Positions 49,120-59,300 of a DNA stretch of 64,000 nucleotides are shown one piece after another. Location of the stretch: positions 1 to 64,000 of the forward strand of contig JAZOOF010000024.1 of assembly GCA_045654885.1 (NCBI GenBank), written 5' to 3'. The translations under genes and the position numbers were made by a program. A model generated the notes under the pieces. That model did no database searches, was not told the DNA's origin, and saw only the letters and a list, made by a program, of their open reading frames with translations. The stretch's first letter is position 1, and each line of letters opens with the position of its first letter. The DNA comes from HGM04593 sp045654885. GTDB taxonomy: Bacteria; Bacteroidota; Bacteroidia; Bacteroidales; Bacteroidaceae.

Positions 49120-51324
49120 TTGAATCTTTTATTCTCCATACTTGCACTGTTGGTGTCACCGATTGAACCTGTCGATTCGGTGCTGCCGTCTATTGACATT
49201 GTCTCATCGGTGAAGATTGCCGATGATGATGCGGGCGAGTATTTTTCGACCTCGTTGCGACGTGTGGAACTGGAGAACCGTCACATAACATCGGTCAAGG
49301 AACTCTCGGCCCTTGCTCCCAATTTCTATCAGCCCGACTATGGCTCGCGCATGACATCGTCGATGTATGTGCGTGGCTTTGGCTCGCGTATGGACCAGCC
49401 CGTTGTTGGACTGAACATCGACGGCATGCCGGTGATGAACAAGAACAGTTACGATTTTGAGCTGTTTGACATTGACCGTGTGCAGGTGATGCGTGGAGCA
49501 CAGGGGCTGCTCTTTGGACGCAACACCTCGGGCGGTGCAATAAATCTCTACACTATGTCGCCGCTCGATTTCCAGGGTAAGCGTTTGACTTTGGAGTATG
49601 GTACGGCAAACAGTGTTCGTCTCAAGGCATCGCACTATGCCAAGGCAAGTGACACCTTCGGTTGGTCGGTAGGTGTGATGTATAATCATAGCGACGGCTA
49701 CTTCAGAAACTATGAGCTTGGCACCAACTGCGACGGTGGCGACAATGCCGCATTGCGTCTGCGCCTGCAATGGCTGCCGGCAGAGAACTGGAGTATCGAC
49801 AACACCCTCTCGGCCGGCTATGTGAGCGAGGGCGGTTGGGCTTATGGTCATTACGATGCCGTGGCAGATGAGGTAGCCCCGGTAGCCTACAATGATGAGT
49901 GTTCTTATAAGCGCTTTAACATCTCTGACGGTCTTGTAGTGAAGCGCTATTTCGACCGCATGACAATCTCCTCCACCACAGGCTATCAATATGTCGATGA
50001 CCGCATGGAGCTTGACAATGACTTCCTGCCGCTCGATTACTTCTCAATGGGGCAGTACCAGAAAGAGCACTCCGTGACCCAGGAGTTTGTTGTCAAGGCC
50101 GACGAGTTGGGCGCCTTCAACCTTCTTGGCGGTTTGTTCGGTTTCTTCAAACATAACAGAATGTCAGCTCCGGTGCACTTCAAACAGTACGGAATTGACA
50201 ATCTGATACTGAAAAATGCCAATTCCGAATATTATTATCAGCTTGCAGGCGACCGTGAACTGTCGTTCGAGGATGATAATTTTGTCATTGCCGACGATTT
50301 TGTAATTCCTGCCTTCGGTGCTGCGGCATTTGTGCAGGGTGGGGTGTCGCTTGGCGGCTTTGATATAAAGGCCGGTTTGCGTGTGGACTATGAATACTCC
50401 TCGATGGAGTACGACAGCCGTTCAACAGTGCGCTACAGTACGTACAAGGATTTGCGCGACAGCAATGAACTCAATACTGTGTTCAAAGGTCGCAAGGCGG
50501 TTGATGCGCTTGAATTGTTGCCGAGCATATCTGTCTCATACGGTGGCGACTGGGGCAATGTATATGCCTCGGCGCGCAAGGGTTTCAAGGCAGGTGGTTT
50601 CAATACTCAACTATTCTCCGATATCCTCAAGCAACAGATGATTGGCGAACTCATTGGCAACCCGCAGGATGTTGATGCGTCTTCAACAGTTTATGAGCCC
50701 GAGGAGAACTGGACCTATGAACTTGGCACTCACCTTTCGCCGCTTGCAAGCGGAAATCTTGACATTTCGGCCTCGCTCTTTTATATCGACTGCCGTAACC
50801 AGCAACTCACAGTGTTCCCCGATGGGGAAAGCACGGGGCGCATGATGTCGAATGCCGGCCGTTCGTTCAGCAACGGCATTGAACTGGGAGCGCGTTACGT
50901 CATTGGAGCGGTGACGCTTGATGCGGGCTTTGGATATGCCCATGCCAAGTTCCTTGAATACAATCGTGGCGATGCCAACCTTGCCGGCAAGTTCCTGCCA
51001 TATGCGCCACGAGAAACATACTCGGCAAACGTTGCCTATCGCATACCTGTTCCACGCAGTTTTGCAAATATCTTTGTGCTGAATGTGGGCTGGAGCGGCG
51101 TGGGGCGCATCTACTGGAACGAGGAGAATACCCTGTCGCAACCGTTCTATAGTCTGCTGTCGGCCTCTCTTGTCTGGGAAAAGGGGCATTGGGGCGCATC
51201 AATATGGGGCAAGAACCTGCTTAATGAAAAATACAATACATTCTATTTCCGTTCAATAGGCAATGACTTCTTTGCACAGGGTAAACCCCTGCATTTTGGA
51301 GTGTCATTCCATGTAAATTTGTAG
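49120..51324 (+). CDS. TonB-dependent outer-membrane receptor without SusD partner
   Basis: 734-residue TonB-dependent receptor. A plug domain (~45-160) contains the typical SxMYVRGFGSRMDQPVVGLNIDGMPV, a DIDRVQVMRGAQGLLFGRN segment and GGAINLYT; the rest is a 22-strand-like barrel ending in a strand (KPLHFGVSFHVNL). There is no carboxypeptidase-like N-terminal domain and no SusD gene beside it, so it is more like siderophore/vitamin receptors than SusC. Start is a TTG at 49120 giving a poor short signal peptide with no basic residues; upstream in-frame stop at 49111. It is followed 5 bases later by a lipoprotein gene. Confidence 0.87.
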   Translation: MNLLFSILALLVSPIEPVDSVLPSIDIVSSVKIADDDAGEYFSTSLRRVELENRHITSVKELSALAPNFYQPDYGSRMTSSMYVRGFGSRMDQPVVGLNIDGMPVMNKNSYDFELFDIDRVQVMRGAQGLLFGRNTSGGAINLYTMSPLDFQGKRLTLEYGTANSVRLKASHYAKASDTFGWSVGVMYNHSDGYFRNYELGTNCDGGDNAALRLRLQWLPAENWSIDNTLSAGYVSEGGWAYGHYDAVADEVAPVAYNDECSYKRFNISDGLVVKRYFDRMTISSTTGYQYVDDRMELDNDFLPLDYFSMGQYQKEHSVTQEFVVKADELGAFNLLGGLFGFFKHNRMSAPVHFKQYGIDNLILKNANSEYYYQLAGDRELSFEDDNFVIADDFVIPAFGAAAFVQGGVSLGGFDIKAGLRVDYEYSSMEYDSRSTVRYSTYKDLRDSNELNTVFKGRKAVDALELLPSISVSYGGDWGNVYASARKGFKAGGFNTQLFSDILKQQMIGELIGNPQDVDASSTVYEPEENWTYELGTHLSPLASGNLDISASLFYIDCRNQQLTVFPDGESTGRMMSNAGRSFSNGIELGARYVIGAVTLDAGFGYAHAKFLEYNRGDANLAGKFLPYAPRETYSANVAYRIPVPRSFANIFVLNVGWSGVGRIYWNEENTLSQPFYSLLSASLVWEKGHWGASIWGKNLLNEKYNTFYFRSIGNDFFAQGKPLHFGVSFHVNL

Positions 51325-51329
51325 AAACA

Positions 51330-51788
51330 ATGAAAAAAACAATATTATCACTATTTTTGTCAGTGACTCTGCTGTCATGCGTGGATAACAGTACAACATT
51401 CCCCACAGGTGCCGATGGTGTCTATTATGGCAATCTTGTTGTGGGCGACTACACTCAAAAAAATGTCGGCATATCGGTGACCGAAACAACAGATTCCACA
51501 GTGGATATTTTCTTCGACAATGTGAAGTTTGCGGCAGCCATGCCATTGAAGATTGATATTACCGTGAAGGATGTGCCTTGCACGAAGGCCGGCGGTGTAC
51601 TCGGCTTTTCGGCAACAGATATCGACCCATACATGAACCGCGAGACGGAACCGCAACCCGAATACCGCTTTGCATCCATAGCCGGCGCAGTAGAGGAGGA
51701 CGAACTCGTACTTGAGGCCCGTATGTCCGATGACCTGAAACCCTCCCGTGCAGGGAAGAGTTTCAGCTTTAAGGGAACCTGTAATTGA
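51330..51788 (+). CDS. Calycin-like domain lipoprotein
   Basis: 152-residue lipoprotein with a lipobox LSC (C17). The mature part resembles Bacteroidota calycin-like beta-barrel domains (VYYGNLVVGDYTQKNVGISV and SFSFKGTCN end). Calycin folds bind small hydrophobic ligands, so it could present a ligand to the receptor encoded 5 bases upstream. The role is inferred from context. GH123-like gene follows after 21 bases. Confidence 0.8.
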   Translation: MKKTILSLFLSVTLLSCVDNSTTFPTGADGVYYGNLVVGDYTQKNVGISVTETTDSTVDIFFDNVKFAAAMPLKIDITVKDVPCTKAGGVLGFSATDIDPYMNRETEPQPEYRFASIAGAVEEDELVLEARMSDDLKPSRAGKSFSFKGTCN

Positions 51789-51809
51789 TAAAAAGTAAAA
51801 ACCATAGTT

Positions 51810-53465
51810 ATGAAAAAAGTTCTTTTGGCAGTTCTTGCAATTGCAATGAGTCTTGGTGCTGTTGCACAGGTGAAAGCCCGTTGGGGTAGTATCGACGTGC
51901 GCTATCCAATGGATTGTGCTGCTGCGGCCCGTGATGAGGCTGTAAACCATGCTGTAGCTTGGCGCGGCGAGCGTGTAAATCTGCAGTTGGTTGTTGAAAA
52001 CGGCGCAAAGGAGTGCTCTGTCGGGTATACGTTCAGTGACCTTAAAAACGGCAGGAGCGTAATCCCCGCGGCGAATGTCGTCGGTGGCTTTGTGCAACCG
52101 GTGCTCACCGACAAGTTTACCGGCTGTGGCCGTCACGAGGTTGATGCATACGGGGAGGTGCCTGTTGCCGACCGAATTACTGCTGCAGATACAACTATTC
52201 TTGCTGCCGGTGACCGCCGTGGCTTGTGGCTTACAATTCAGGTGCCGCAGGATGCAAAGCCCGGTACTTACAAGGGAACTGTTGAACTTCTGTCCGGTGG
52301 CAAGAAATCAAGATACAGCTATTCGGTGAAGGTGCTCAACCGCACACTGCCGGCTCCAAAGGAGTGGGCTTTCCATCTCGACTTGTGGCAGAATCCATAC
52401 GCAATATCGCGTGTACACAATGTGGAACTATGGAGTAAAGAGCATTTTGATGTGATGCGCCCTTATATGCTCAAACTGGCATCGGCGGGTCAAAAGGCCA
52501 TCACTGCAACGCTCATTGACCGCCCATGGGACGGCCAAACCTACGACCCTTTCGGCAGCATGGTGACTTGGGTAAAGAAGGCCGACGGCAGTTGGTGGTA
52601 CGATTTCACAATCTTCGACCGTTGGGTGGAGTTTATGATGTCGTGCGGCATTGACAAGGAGATTACCTGTTTCTCAATGATTCCGTGGAAATTGTCGTTC
52701 CGCTATTATGACCAGGCAACCCACTCGCACAAGTATATCAACTGCGCACCGGGTGAGGAGGCTTACACGCAGTTCTGGGGTGGTATGCTCAGCGCTTTTG
52801 CTGCCCATTTGAAGGAGAAGGGATGGTTTGACAAGACATTCATCTCTATGGACGAGCGCAGTCTGCAGCAGATGCAGGCAGCCATCAAGGTCATAAAGGA
52901 GTATGCTCCGGGAATGAAAATTTCAATGGCAGGCAACTATCACCCCGAGATTGAGGCCGACATCCACGACTATTGCCTCGATATCTTTGCATACGGTGCA
53001 TATACCCCTGAATTGCTTGCCGAGCGTCGCGCGCATGGCAAGGTGTCGACCTACTACACCTGTTGCAGTGCCGAGTATCCTAACCTGTTCACCTTCTCGG
53101 ACCCTGCCGATGCCGCATTCATTGCTCTTGAGGCGCTTGCAAAGGACCTCGACGGCTATCTGCGTTGGGCATACAACAGCTGGACGGTAACTCCCGAGGA
53201 GGATTCGCGCTTTACAGCATGGCCTGCGGGTGACACATACGTCATCTATCCGTTCAGCATAAGTTCAATCCGTTGGGAACGTCTTGTGCAGGGTATTCAG
53301 TTGTTCGAGAAATATAAGATTCTGCTTGCCGAGGCAAAGGCCGCAGGCAATGAAAAACGTATTGCGGAACTTGAGAAGCTGCTGCGCAGTGGGGATATTA
53401 AAAAGATTGCAACCGACAGCGAGGCCATTGTGAATGGCTTCGCCAACGGTTTGAATGCAATGTAA
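51810..53465 (+). CDS. GH123-like (DUF4091) glycoside hydrolase
   Basis: 551-residue secreted enzyme (signal peptide ending GAVAQ). An N-terminal beta-sandwich (~20-175) is followed by a DUF4091/GH123-type TIM barrel (~185-500). The catalytic Asp-Glu pair of this substrate-assisted family is apparent in ISMDERS (D348, E349), near the family's usual place. Characterised GH123 enzymes remove terminal beta-N-acetylgalactosamine from glycosphingolipids; the substrate here may differ. The C-terminal ~70 residues form helices (ELEKLLRSGDIKKIATDSEA). It sits in the run behind the TonB receptor. Confidence 0.82.
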   Translation: MKKVLLAVLAIAMSLGAVAQVKARWGSIDVRYPMDCAAAARDEAVNHAVAWRGERVNLQLVVENGAKECSVGYTFSDLKNGRSVIPAANVVGGFVQPVLTDKFTGCGRHEVDAYGEVPVADRITAADTTILAAGDRRGLWLTIQVPQDAKPGTYKGTVELLSGGKKSRYSYSVKVLNRTLPAPKEWAFHLDLWQNPYAISRVHNVELWSKEHFDVMRPYMLKLASAGQKAITATLIDRPWDGQTYDPFGSMVTWVKKADGSWWYDFTIFDRWVEFMMSCGIDKEITCFSMIPWKLSFRYYDQATHSHKYINCAPGEEAYTQFWGGMLSAFAAHLKEKGWFDKTFISMDERSLQQMQAAIKVIKEYAPGMKISMAGNYHPEIEADIHDYCLDIFAYGAYTPELLAERRAHGKVSTYYTCCSAEYPNLFTFSDPADAAFIALEALAKDLDGYLRWAYNSWTVTPEEDSRFTAWPAGDTYVIYPFSISSIRWERLVQGIQLFEKYKILLAEAKAAGNEKRIAELEKLLRSGDIKKIATDSEAIVNGFANGLNAM

Positions 53466-53475
53466 TTGATTGAAA

Positions 53476-54366
53476 ATGAAAAAGAGAATATTGGGTATTC
53501 TGTTGCTCCTCTTCAGCCTCCTTGCTGTAGCAGAGGCGAAGGTGTACAGGGTCGAGGATGTGCCTATGGTGCATCTTGCCGACCGCACCCGCTACGTCAG
53601 CAACCCCGACGGAATACTCTCTGCATCATCGGTGGCAACAATAGACAGCATGCTTCTTGCACTTGAGGAGAGCACCGGAATTCAGGTGCTTGTAGCTGTG
53701 CTTGGCGATATTGAGGGCGGTGACTGTTTTGAGTTTGCCTATCGTTTGGGCAAGGAGAACGGTGTGGGCCAGAAAGAACGTGACAACGGCCTTGTGGTGT
53801 TGCTCTCCACCGGCGAACGCTGTGTGCAGTTCGCCACGGGCTATGGTCTTGAGGGCGTGATGCCCGATGCGATATGCAAACGCATACAGCAGCAATATAT
53901 GGTGGAACATTTTGCCGCAGGCGATTGGGATACAGGAATGGTGGCCGGTATGCGTGCCGTATGCGGTGTGCTGGATGGCTCAATGGAAAACATCGGTGAC
54001 GAAGATGCCGATGAGGAACTCATAGCGCTGGCTGTATTCCTGACTGTGATTTTCGGCGGTTTGGCTGTGATAATCCTTGCAGTGTGGTATAGCAGCCGTT
54101 GTCCGAACTGCGGGAAACATAAGGTGCAGAGAATAAGTTCACGTATCGTAAACCGTTGTAACGGTTATCTGGTGCGCGAGAATACCTATCGCTGCCAGAA
54201 TTGTGGGCATACTTTTATGCGTAAAGAGCATGCCGATGACAACAGTAACCGTCACAGGCACGGGGGTGTTGTCATTGGCGGCAGTGGCTTTGGCCGTGGC
54301 GGCGGCTTCGGCGGCAGTTTCGGTGGCGGCAGCTTTGGCGGCGGTGGTGCCGGCAGCCGTTTTTGA
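53476..54366 (+). CDS. TPM-domain protein (YgcG-like) with zinc ribbon and Gly-rich tail
   Basis: 296-residue secreted membrane protein. The signal peptide is followed by a TPM domain (~35-165, YVSNPDGILSASSVATID, GIQVLVAVLGDI, NGLVVLLSTGERCVQFATGYGLEG), a TM helix (~178-203), a possible zinc ribbon (CPNCGKHKVQ...CQNCGHTF) and a Gly/Ser/Phe-rich tail (GGFGGSFGGGSFGGGG). LemA follows after 30 bases, the common TPM-LemA pairing in bacteria; function is poorly known, perhaps envelope maintenance. Start at 53476 chosen over a TTG at 53470. Confidence 0.88.
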   Translation: MKKRILGILLLLFSLLAVAEAKVYRVEDVPMVHLADRTRYVSNPDGILSASSVATIDSMLLALEESTGIQVLVAVLGDIEGGDCFEFAYRLGKENGVGQKERDNGLVVLLSTGERCVQFATGYGLEGVMPDAICKRIQQQYMVEHFAAGDWDTGMVAGMRAVCGVLDGSMENIGDEDADEELIALAVFLTVIFGGLAVIILAVWYSSRCPNCGKHKVQRISSRIVNRCNGYLVRENTYRCQNCGHTFMRKEHADDNSNRHRHGGVVIGGSGFGRGGGFGGSFGGGSFGGGGAGSRF

Positions 54367-54396
54367 GAGCATGTATAAACAATAAAAACTAAGAAT

Positions 54397-54978
54397 ATGA
54401 AAAAGTCAACAATTGTTATTTTGGCAGTTATTGCTGTTGTTGCCGTATGGGCGGTAACCGGTTATAATGGACTTGTAAAGGCCGATGAGGCTGTAAACAC
54501 AGCGTGGAGCAATGTAGAGAACCAGTATCAGCGCCGTGCCGACCTTATCCCCAACCTTGTGAACACTGTGAAGGGTTATGCTGCGCACGAGAAGGAGACA
54601 CTTGATGCGGTTATTGCAGCCCGCTCGCGTGCTACACAGGTGACAGTGGATGCCGGGAATATGACTCCCGAAATGTTGCAGGAGTATCAGAAGAGCCAGA
54701 GCGAGGTGGGTGCAGCGCTTGGCCGTCTGCTTGCCGTTGCCGAGGCATACCCCGACCTGAAGGCAAATACCAACTTCCTTGAGCTGCAGGCGCAGCTTGA
54801 GGGTACCGAGAACCGCATAAGCGTTGAGCGCCGCAATTTCAACGAGGTTGCAAAAGGTTACAACACTTCTATCCGTACATTCCCGCGTAACATACTTGCC
54901 GGAATGTTCGGTTTTGAGAAACGCCCCTACTTTGAGGCGCAGGAGGGGGTGGAGAGCGCACCTGTAGTGCAGTTCTGA
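54397..54978 (+). CDS. lemA: LemA family protein
   Basis: 193-residue protein with an N-terminal membrane anchor (~4-22) and a helical LemA domain: LVKADEAVNTAWSNVENQYQRRADLIPNLVNTVKGY and LEGTENRISVERRNFNEVAKGYN are characteristic. Membrane-anchored with the bulk outside the cytoplasm or in it depending on orientation; function unknown. Genomic pairing with TPM-domain genes is conserved in many bacteria. Confidence 0.93.
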   Translation: MKKSTIVILAVIAVVAVWAVTGYNGLVKADEAVNTAWSNVENQYQRRADLIPNLVNTVKGYAAHEKETLDAVIAARSRATQVTVDAGNMTPEMLQEYQKSQSEVGAALGRLLAVAEAYPDLKANTNFLELQAQLEGTENRISVERRNFNEVAKGYNTSIRTFPRNILAGMFGFEKRPYFEAQEGVESAPVVQF

Positions 54979-55005
54979 TATTTGTAAAATAAAAAAACAG
55001 AAACA

Positions 55006-56163
55006 ATGGAAATAACACCTGCAATAAAATATGTAGGGGTCGATGACCTTGATATCGACCTCTTTGAGAGCCAATATGTTGTGCCCGAGGGAATGGCATA
55101 CAACTCGTACATAATCCTCGATGAAAAGGTGGCAATCATGGACACCGTCGATGCGCGCAAGGGCACAGAGTGGTGGGCTAATGTTGAGGGAGTGCTTGAC
55201 GGCCGAACCCCCGATTATCTGGTTGTGCAGCACCTTGAGCCCGACCATGCTGCGCTCATCCACGAGGTGCTCGACCGCTATCCGCAGGTCAAAGTGGTTG
55301 CAACGGCAAAGGCTGTGCAGATGATGCCTCAGTTCTTTGACAGTGTGGATTTTGAAGGTCGCACAATTGCCGTCAAGGAGGGTGACACCCTTTCGCTCGG
55401 CAGCCACACCCTGCAGTTCTTTGTAGCTCCAATGGTGCATTGGCCCGAGGTGATGGTCTCATACGAACAGAGCGAGAAGGTGCTTTTTGCTGCCGATGCG
55501 TTCGGCAAGTTCGGCGCATTGTGCAATGGCGGTGCATGGGATTGCGAGGCGCGCCGTTACTTCATAAACATATGCGGCAAGTATGGTGCACAGGTACAGA
55601 CACTGCTTAAAAAGGCGGCAACGCTCGATATAAAGACAATATGCCCGCTCCATGGTCCTGTGCTGACCGAAAACCTCGGCCACTATATCGGGCTGTATGA
55701 TATCTGGAGCAAGTATGAGCCCGAGAACGAGGGTGTGCTTGTCGCATACGCATCAATCCATGGCGGAACTGCGGTTGCAGCCAACCGTCTTGCCGACATT
55801 CTGCGTGAGAAGGGTGCTCCAAAGGTGGTTGTTGCCGACCTCTCACGTTGTGACATGGCCGAGGCTGTTGAGGATGCCTTCCGCTACAGTCACATGGTTG
55901 TCTGCGCTGCCTCATACGATGCCGATGTGTTCCCGCCAATGCATGATTTCCTGCATCACCTCAAGTTGAAGAACTATCAGAACCGCAAGGTTGCTATTGT
56001 GGAGAACGGCTCGTGGGCACCCACTGCAGGGCGCGTTATGCGTGCAATGCTAGAGGGCATGAAGAACGTGAAAATAGTTGAACCTGTGGTTACAATCCGT
56101 TCACGCATGAAGGAAAGTGACCTGCCTGCAATGGAGCAGCTGGCAACAGCGTTGCTGGCGTGA
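55006..56163 (+). CDS. FprA family A-type flavoprotein (flavo-diiron protein)
   Basis: 385-residue two-domain protein. The N-terminal metallo-beta-lactamase-like domain has the diiron ligands in QHLEPDH (HxExDH) with later conserved His residues and the PLHGP segment; the C-terminal flavodoxin domain (~245-385) has an FMN-binding loop (VLVAYASIHGGTAVAA). Flavo-diiron proteins reduce oxygen or nitric oxide to protect anaerobes. It closes the run of genes starting at 49120, with a terminator behind it. Confidence 0.93.
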   Translation: MEITPAIKYVGVDDLDIDLFESQYVVPEGMAYNSYIILDEKVAIMDTVDARKGTEWWANVEGVLDGRTPDYLVVQHLEPDHAALIHEVLDRYPQVKVVATAKAVQMMPQFFDSVDFEGRTIAVKEGDTLSLGSHTLQFFVAPMVHWPEVMVSYEQSEKVLFAADAFGKFGALCNGGAWDCEARRYFINICGKYGAQVQTLLKKAATLDIKTICPLHGPVLTENLGHYIGLYDIWSKYEPENEGVLVAYASIHGGTAVAANRLADILREKGAPKVVVADLSRCDMAEAVEDAFRYSHMVVCAASYDADVFPPMHDFLHHLKLKNYQNRKVAIVENGSWAPTAGRVMRAMLEGMKNVKIVEPVVTIRSRMKESDLPAMEQLATALLA

Positions 56164-56190
56164 GAAAGAACAGGTCAAATGTTAAAAATC

Positions 56191-56221
56191 AACAGGCTTG
56201 CCGGAATGGCAAGCCTGTTTT
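56191..56221 (+). terminator. Terminator after the flavo-diiron gene
   Basis: Perfect 12-base arms AACAGGCTTGCC (56191-56202) and GGCAAGCCTGTT (56208-56219) with a 5-base loop and a short T stretch. Confidence 0.88.
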
Positions 56222-56252
56222 GGCTATAATATTATAATAATTATATAATCAT

Positions 56253-56283
56253 TTGTTATTATAAATTAAATGCTCTATTTTTG
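56253..56283 (+). promoter_or_regulatory. Promoter of fucosidase 1: TTG, 20-base spacer, TATTTTTG
   Basis: TTG at 56253-56255 and TATTTTTG at 56276-56283 form a near-consensus Bacteroidota promoter. The leader before the start codon is about 80 bases. Confidence 0.75.
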
Positions 56284-56370
56284 TTCATTGAATTATTATG
56301 CTCCAAAGAGCGTGCCTGTTTTTTGAGTACATAAAATAAAACTTAATACTAACAATTTAAAACAAACTCT

Positions 56371-59300
56371 ATGAAAAAGATCTTCTTTATGCTTGTCTCT
56401 TTCTTGTGTTTGGCTTTTGCCGCACAGGCGCAGACAGTAACTGATCTCTCGCAATTGAGTAACGACAAAGTTTACACATTGCGTAGTGCCCGTTGTTTCC
56501 TGTTGTACAGCGACAAGGTTCCGGGTGAAATCTGTGGTAGCACAGGTAAACTGGTGGGTACTGTAACAAGGGACAATGCAGACCCTGCACAGTTGTTCCG
56601 TATCGAGAAGAACGGTTCGAACTACTATCTCTACAGTGTAGGCGCCGAGAAGTATGTAGGCTCTAACGGTGCTTTCACAGCAACCGCATCTTCACCTCTT
56701 GGCTTTACAAATGTTGGTGGCAACTATCCCTGGAAACTCACTATCGGTGGTAACGGTATGAATTCACAGGAGCCCGGTCAGATGGATGCCGGTATTACAG
56801 TGAACAGCTGGACAGCAACCGATGCCGGTAACTGCTACATCATTGAGGAGGGTGTTGCTCCATCTTCTGATTTCTCGGTTGAGGTCCTTGGTACAGAAGA
56901 TGCTGCAGCCGGTGTTGTAGTAAATGGTACTGAGTACAAGAACGGCGATACATTCTCTGTTGACTTCGTGCTCAAGAGAAACCACCTCAAGGCCAATGCA
57001 GTTGATGGCAAGATTGCAACAGCATACGTTGACGGTTCAGTTGTTTATGTAAGCTACTTCGATGGCGATACAAAGTTCTATACAATCCAGAACGGCAAGG
57101 GCGGCTACGTAAGCATGAACCCCGAGTACCGCAGTGGTGCACACCTCATGCTCTCTAACAAGAACACTCCACGTGACAACCAGGGTCTTTGGGCTTTTGT
57201 CAAGAGCGGTTCAGCATACAAGGTGTATAACTACTCTACAGGTCTTTCAAAGGTGCTCGGTATGACCGGTACAGAGGCTAATGCTCGTGCAATGATGGTT
57301 GACCCTGCTACAACTTCTTATACTATTGAGTTCGACGGTACATTCAACTTCGGTAGCACAACCGAGCCTTCATATATCAAACAGAGCGGTACATCAAGCC
57401 AGTACTGGAACGACCGAAACAGCTATTTGGCTCTTTGGAACAGCACTGGCGCTATTGGTGATACAGGTAGCAAGTTCTTCCTTGACGAGGCTGATGTTGC
57501 CGACTATCCCGATGAGTACATCCATGAGATTTCAGAGATTCAGGGTGTATCTTCATTCTCTCCAAAGAATCCTAACACATTGTGGTACACTACATCGGCC
57601 GAGGCTGCGGGTGTAAGCTACCCATGGATGGAGTACGCATTGCCATTGGGTAACGGTGAGCTCGGCTGTATGGTATTCGGCGGTGTACGCACTGAGGAGC
57701 TCCAGTTCAACGAGAAGACTCTCTGGAGCGGTCCTGCAAACGTAGTAGGTGCAGGTGGCGGAAACCGTACATTCATGAACTTCGGTTCATTGTTCATTGC
57801 AAACAACGACAATACCGTTTACGAGGGTGTTACAGACTATGTACGCTACCTCGACATCGAGGAGGGTATCGCAGGCGTTGAGTTCAAGAATCTTAACGGT
57901 ACAAAGCAGGTTCGCAAATACTTCAGCTCTGCTCCCGACCAGGTAATCGCAGGTCAGTACAAGACAGAAGGTGCTGACAAACTCAACCTTACATTCATGC
58001 TTGAGCCTGGTACCGGCATCGGCGCAACAGCTGTTACATACAATGCTGACGGTACAGCCGAGTTCACAGGTGCAATGACATCTGTAAACTATGCTGCACG
58101 CCTTCACGTTGTTGCCGACGAGGGTGCAACAGTTACAGCATCGGGCAAGGGTATCACTGTGAAGAACGCAACAGAGGTTACATTCTACCTCAAGGGTGCT
58201 ACAAACTTCAACGGTGACATGGAGGTTCTCAACAACTACTTTACAACAGAAGATGCTGCTCAGGTAAACGAGCGCGTGAAGGGTGAAATTGAGGCTGCTC
58301 AGGCCAAGGGTTTCGCTGCTGTTGAGGCTGCACACGTTGCCGATTTCACAGCAATCACAAAGCGCATGACATTCGACCTCGGTCTCACAACTCCAACTGT
58401 TGATACAAAGACTTTGGTTGACAATTACTATCCGAATAACCCTAATGCAAACAGCACACAGAACGACCACCTGTTCCTTGAGCAGTTGTACTTCCACTAT
58501 GGCCGTTACTTGGCTATCAGCTCAAACCGCAAGCCAATCGCTGCTCCAAACAACCTTCAGGGTATCTGGAATGACCGTGGTGCCGATTCTCCATGGAACT
58601 CGGACATTCACACAAACATCAACATCCAGATGAACTACTGGCCAACTGAGATTACAAACCTCAGCGACCTCCACAAGCCATTCGTTAACTTCATCATCCG
58701 TGGTGCGCAGAGCGACGGTTGGAAGGCTGTCGGTACAAAATACAATGCTGGTCACGGTTGGAGCGTGCTTACAGAGACTTCACTCTACAACAGTATGAGT
58801 ACTTGGGGCGACAACTATCTCGTTGCCAACGTATGGTATACAAGCCACTTGTGGACACACTACCGTTATACACAGGACAAGGAGTTCCTGAAGAAGGCAT
58901 TCCCCGTTATGTGGGATTGTGCCGAGTTCTGGTTCCACCGTCTCATCAAGGACCGCAGAGTATACGATGATACATACGTTGCTCCCGATGAGTTCAGTGC
59001 CGAGCAGCACGGAAACGAGAAAGAGGACGGTACAGCTCATGCACAGCAGATGATCAGCTACCTGTTCCAGAACTTGAGCGATGCTGTTGAAATCCTTGGC
59101 GTTGAGAATACAGGTCTTTCACAGGCCGATCTCGACAAACTTGCTCTTTACCTTGAGAAGACCGACAAGGGCTTGCATACCGAGACATACGATGGCAAAT
59201 GGGGTAACCCTTGCTTTGGTGTAAAGACCGGCGATGTATTGCTCCGTGAGTGGAAGTACTCTCCATACTCAGTTGGTGAGAAGGGTCACCGCCACATTTC

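Noticed and set aside
54406..55440. 344-residue minus-strand frame across lemA and the flavoprotein
   Set aside because: Covers two recognised genes in antisense; no supporting features.
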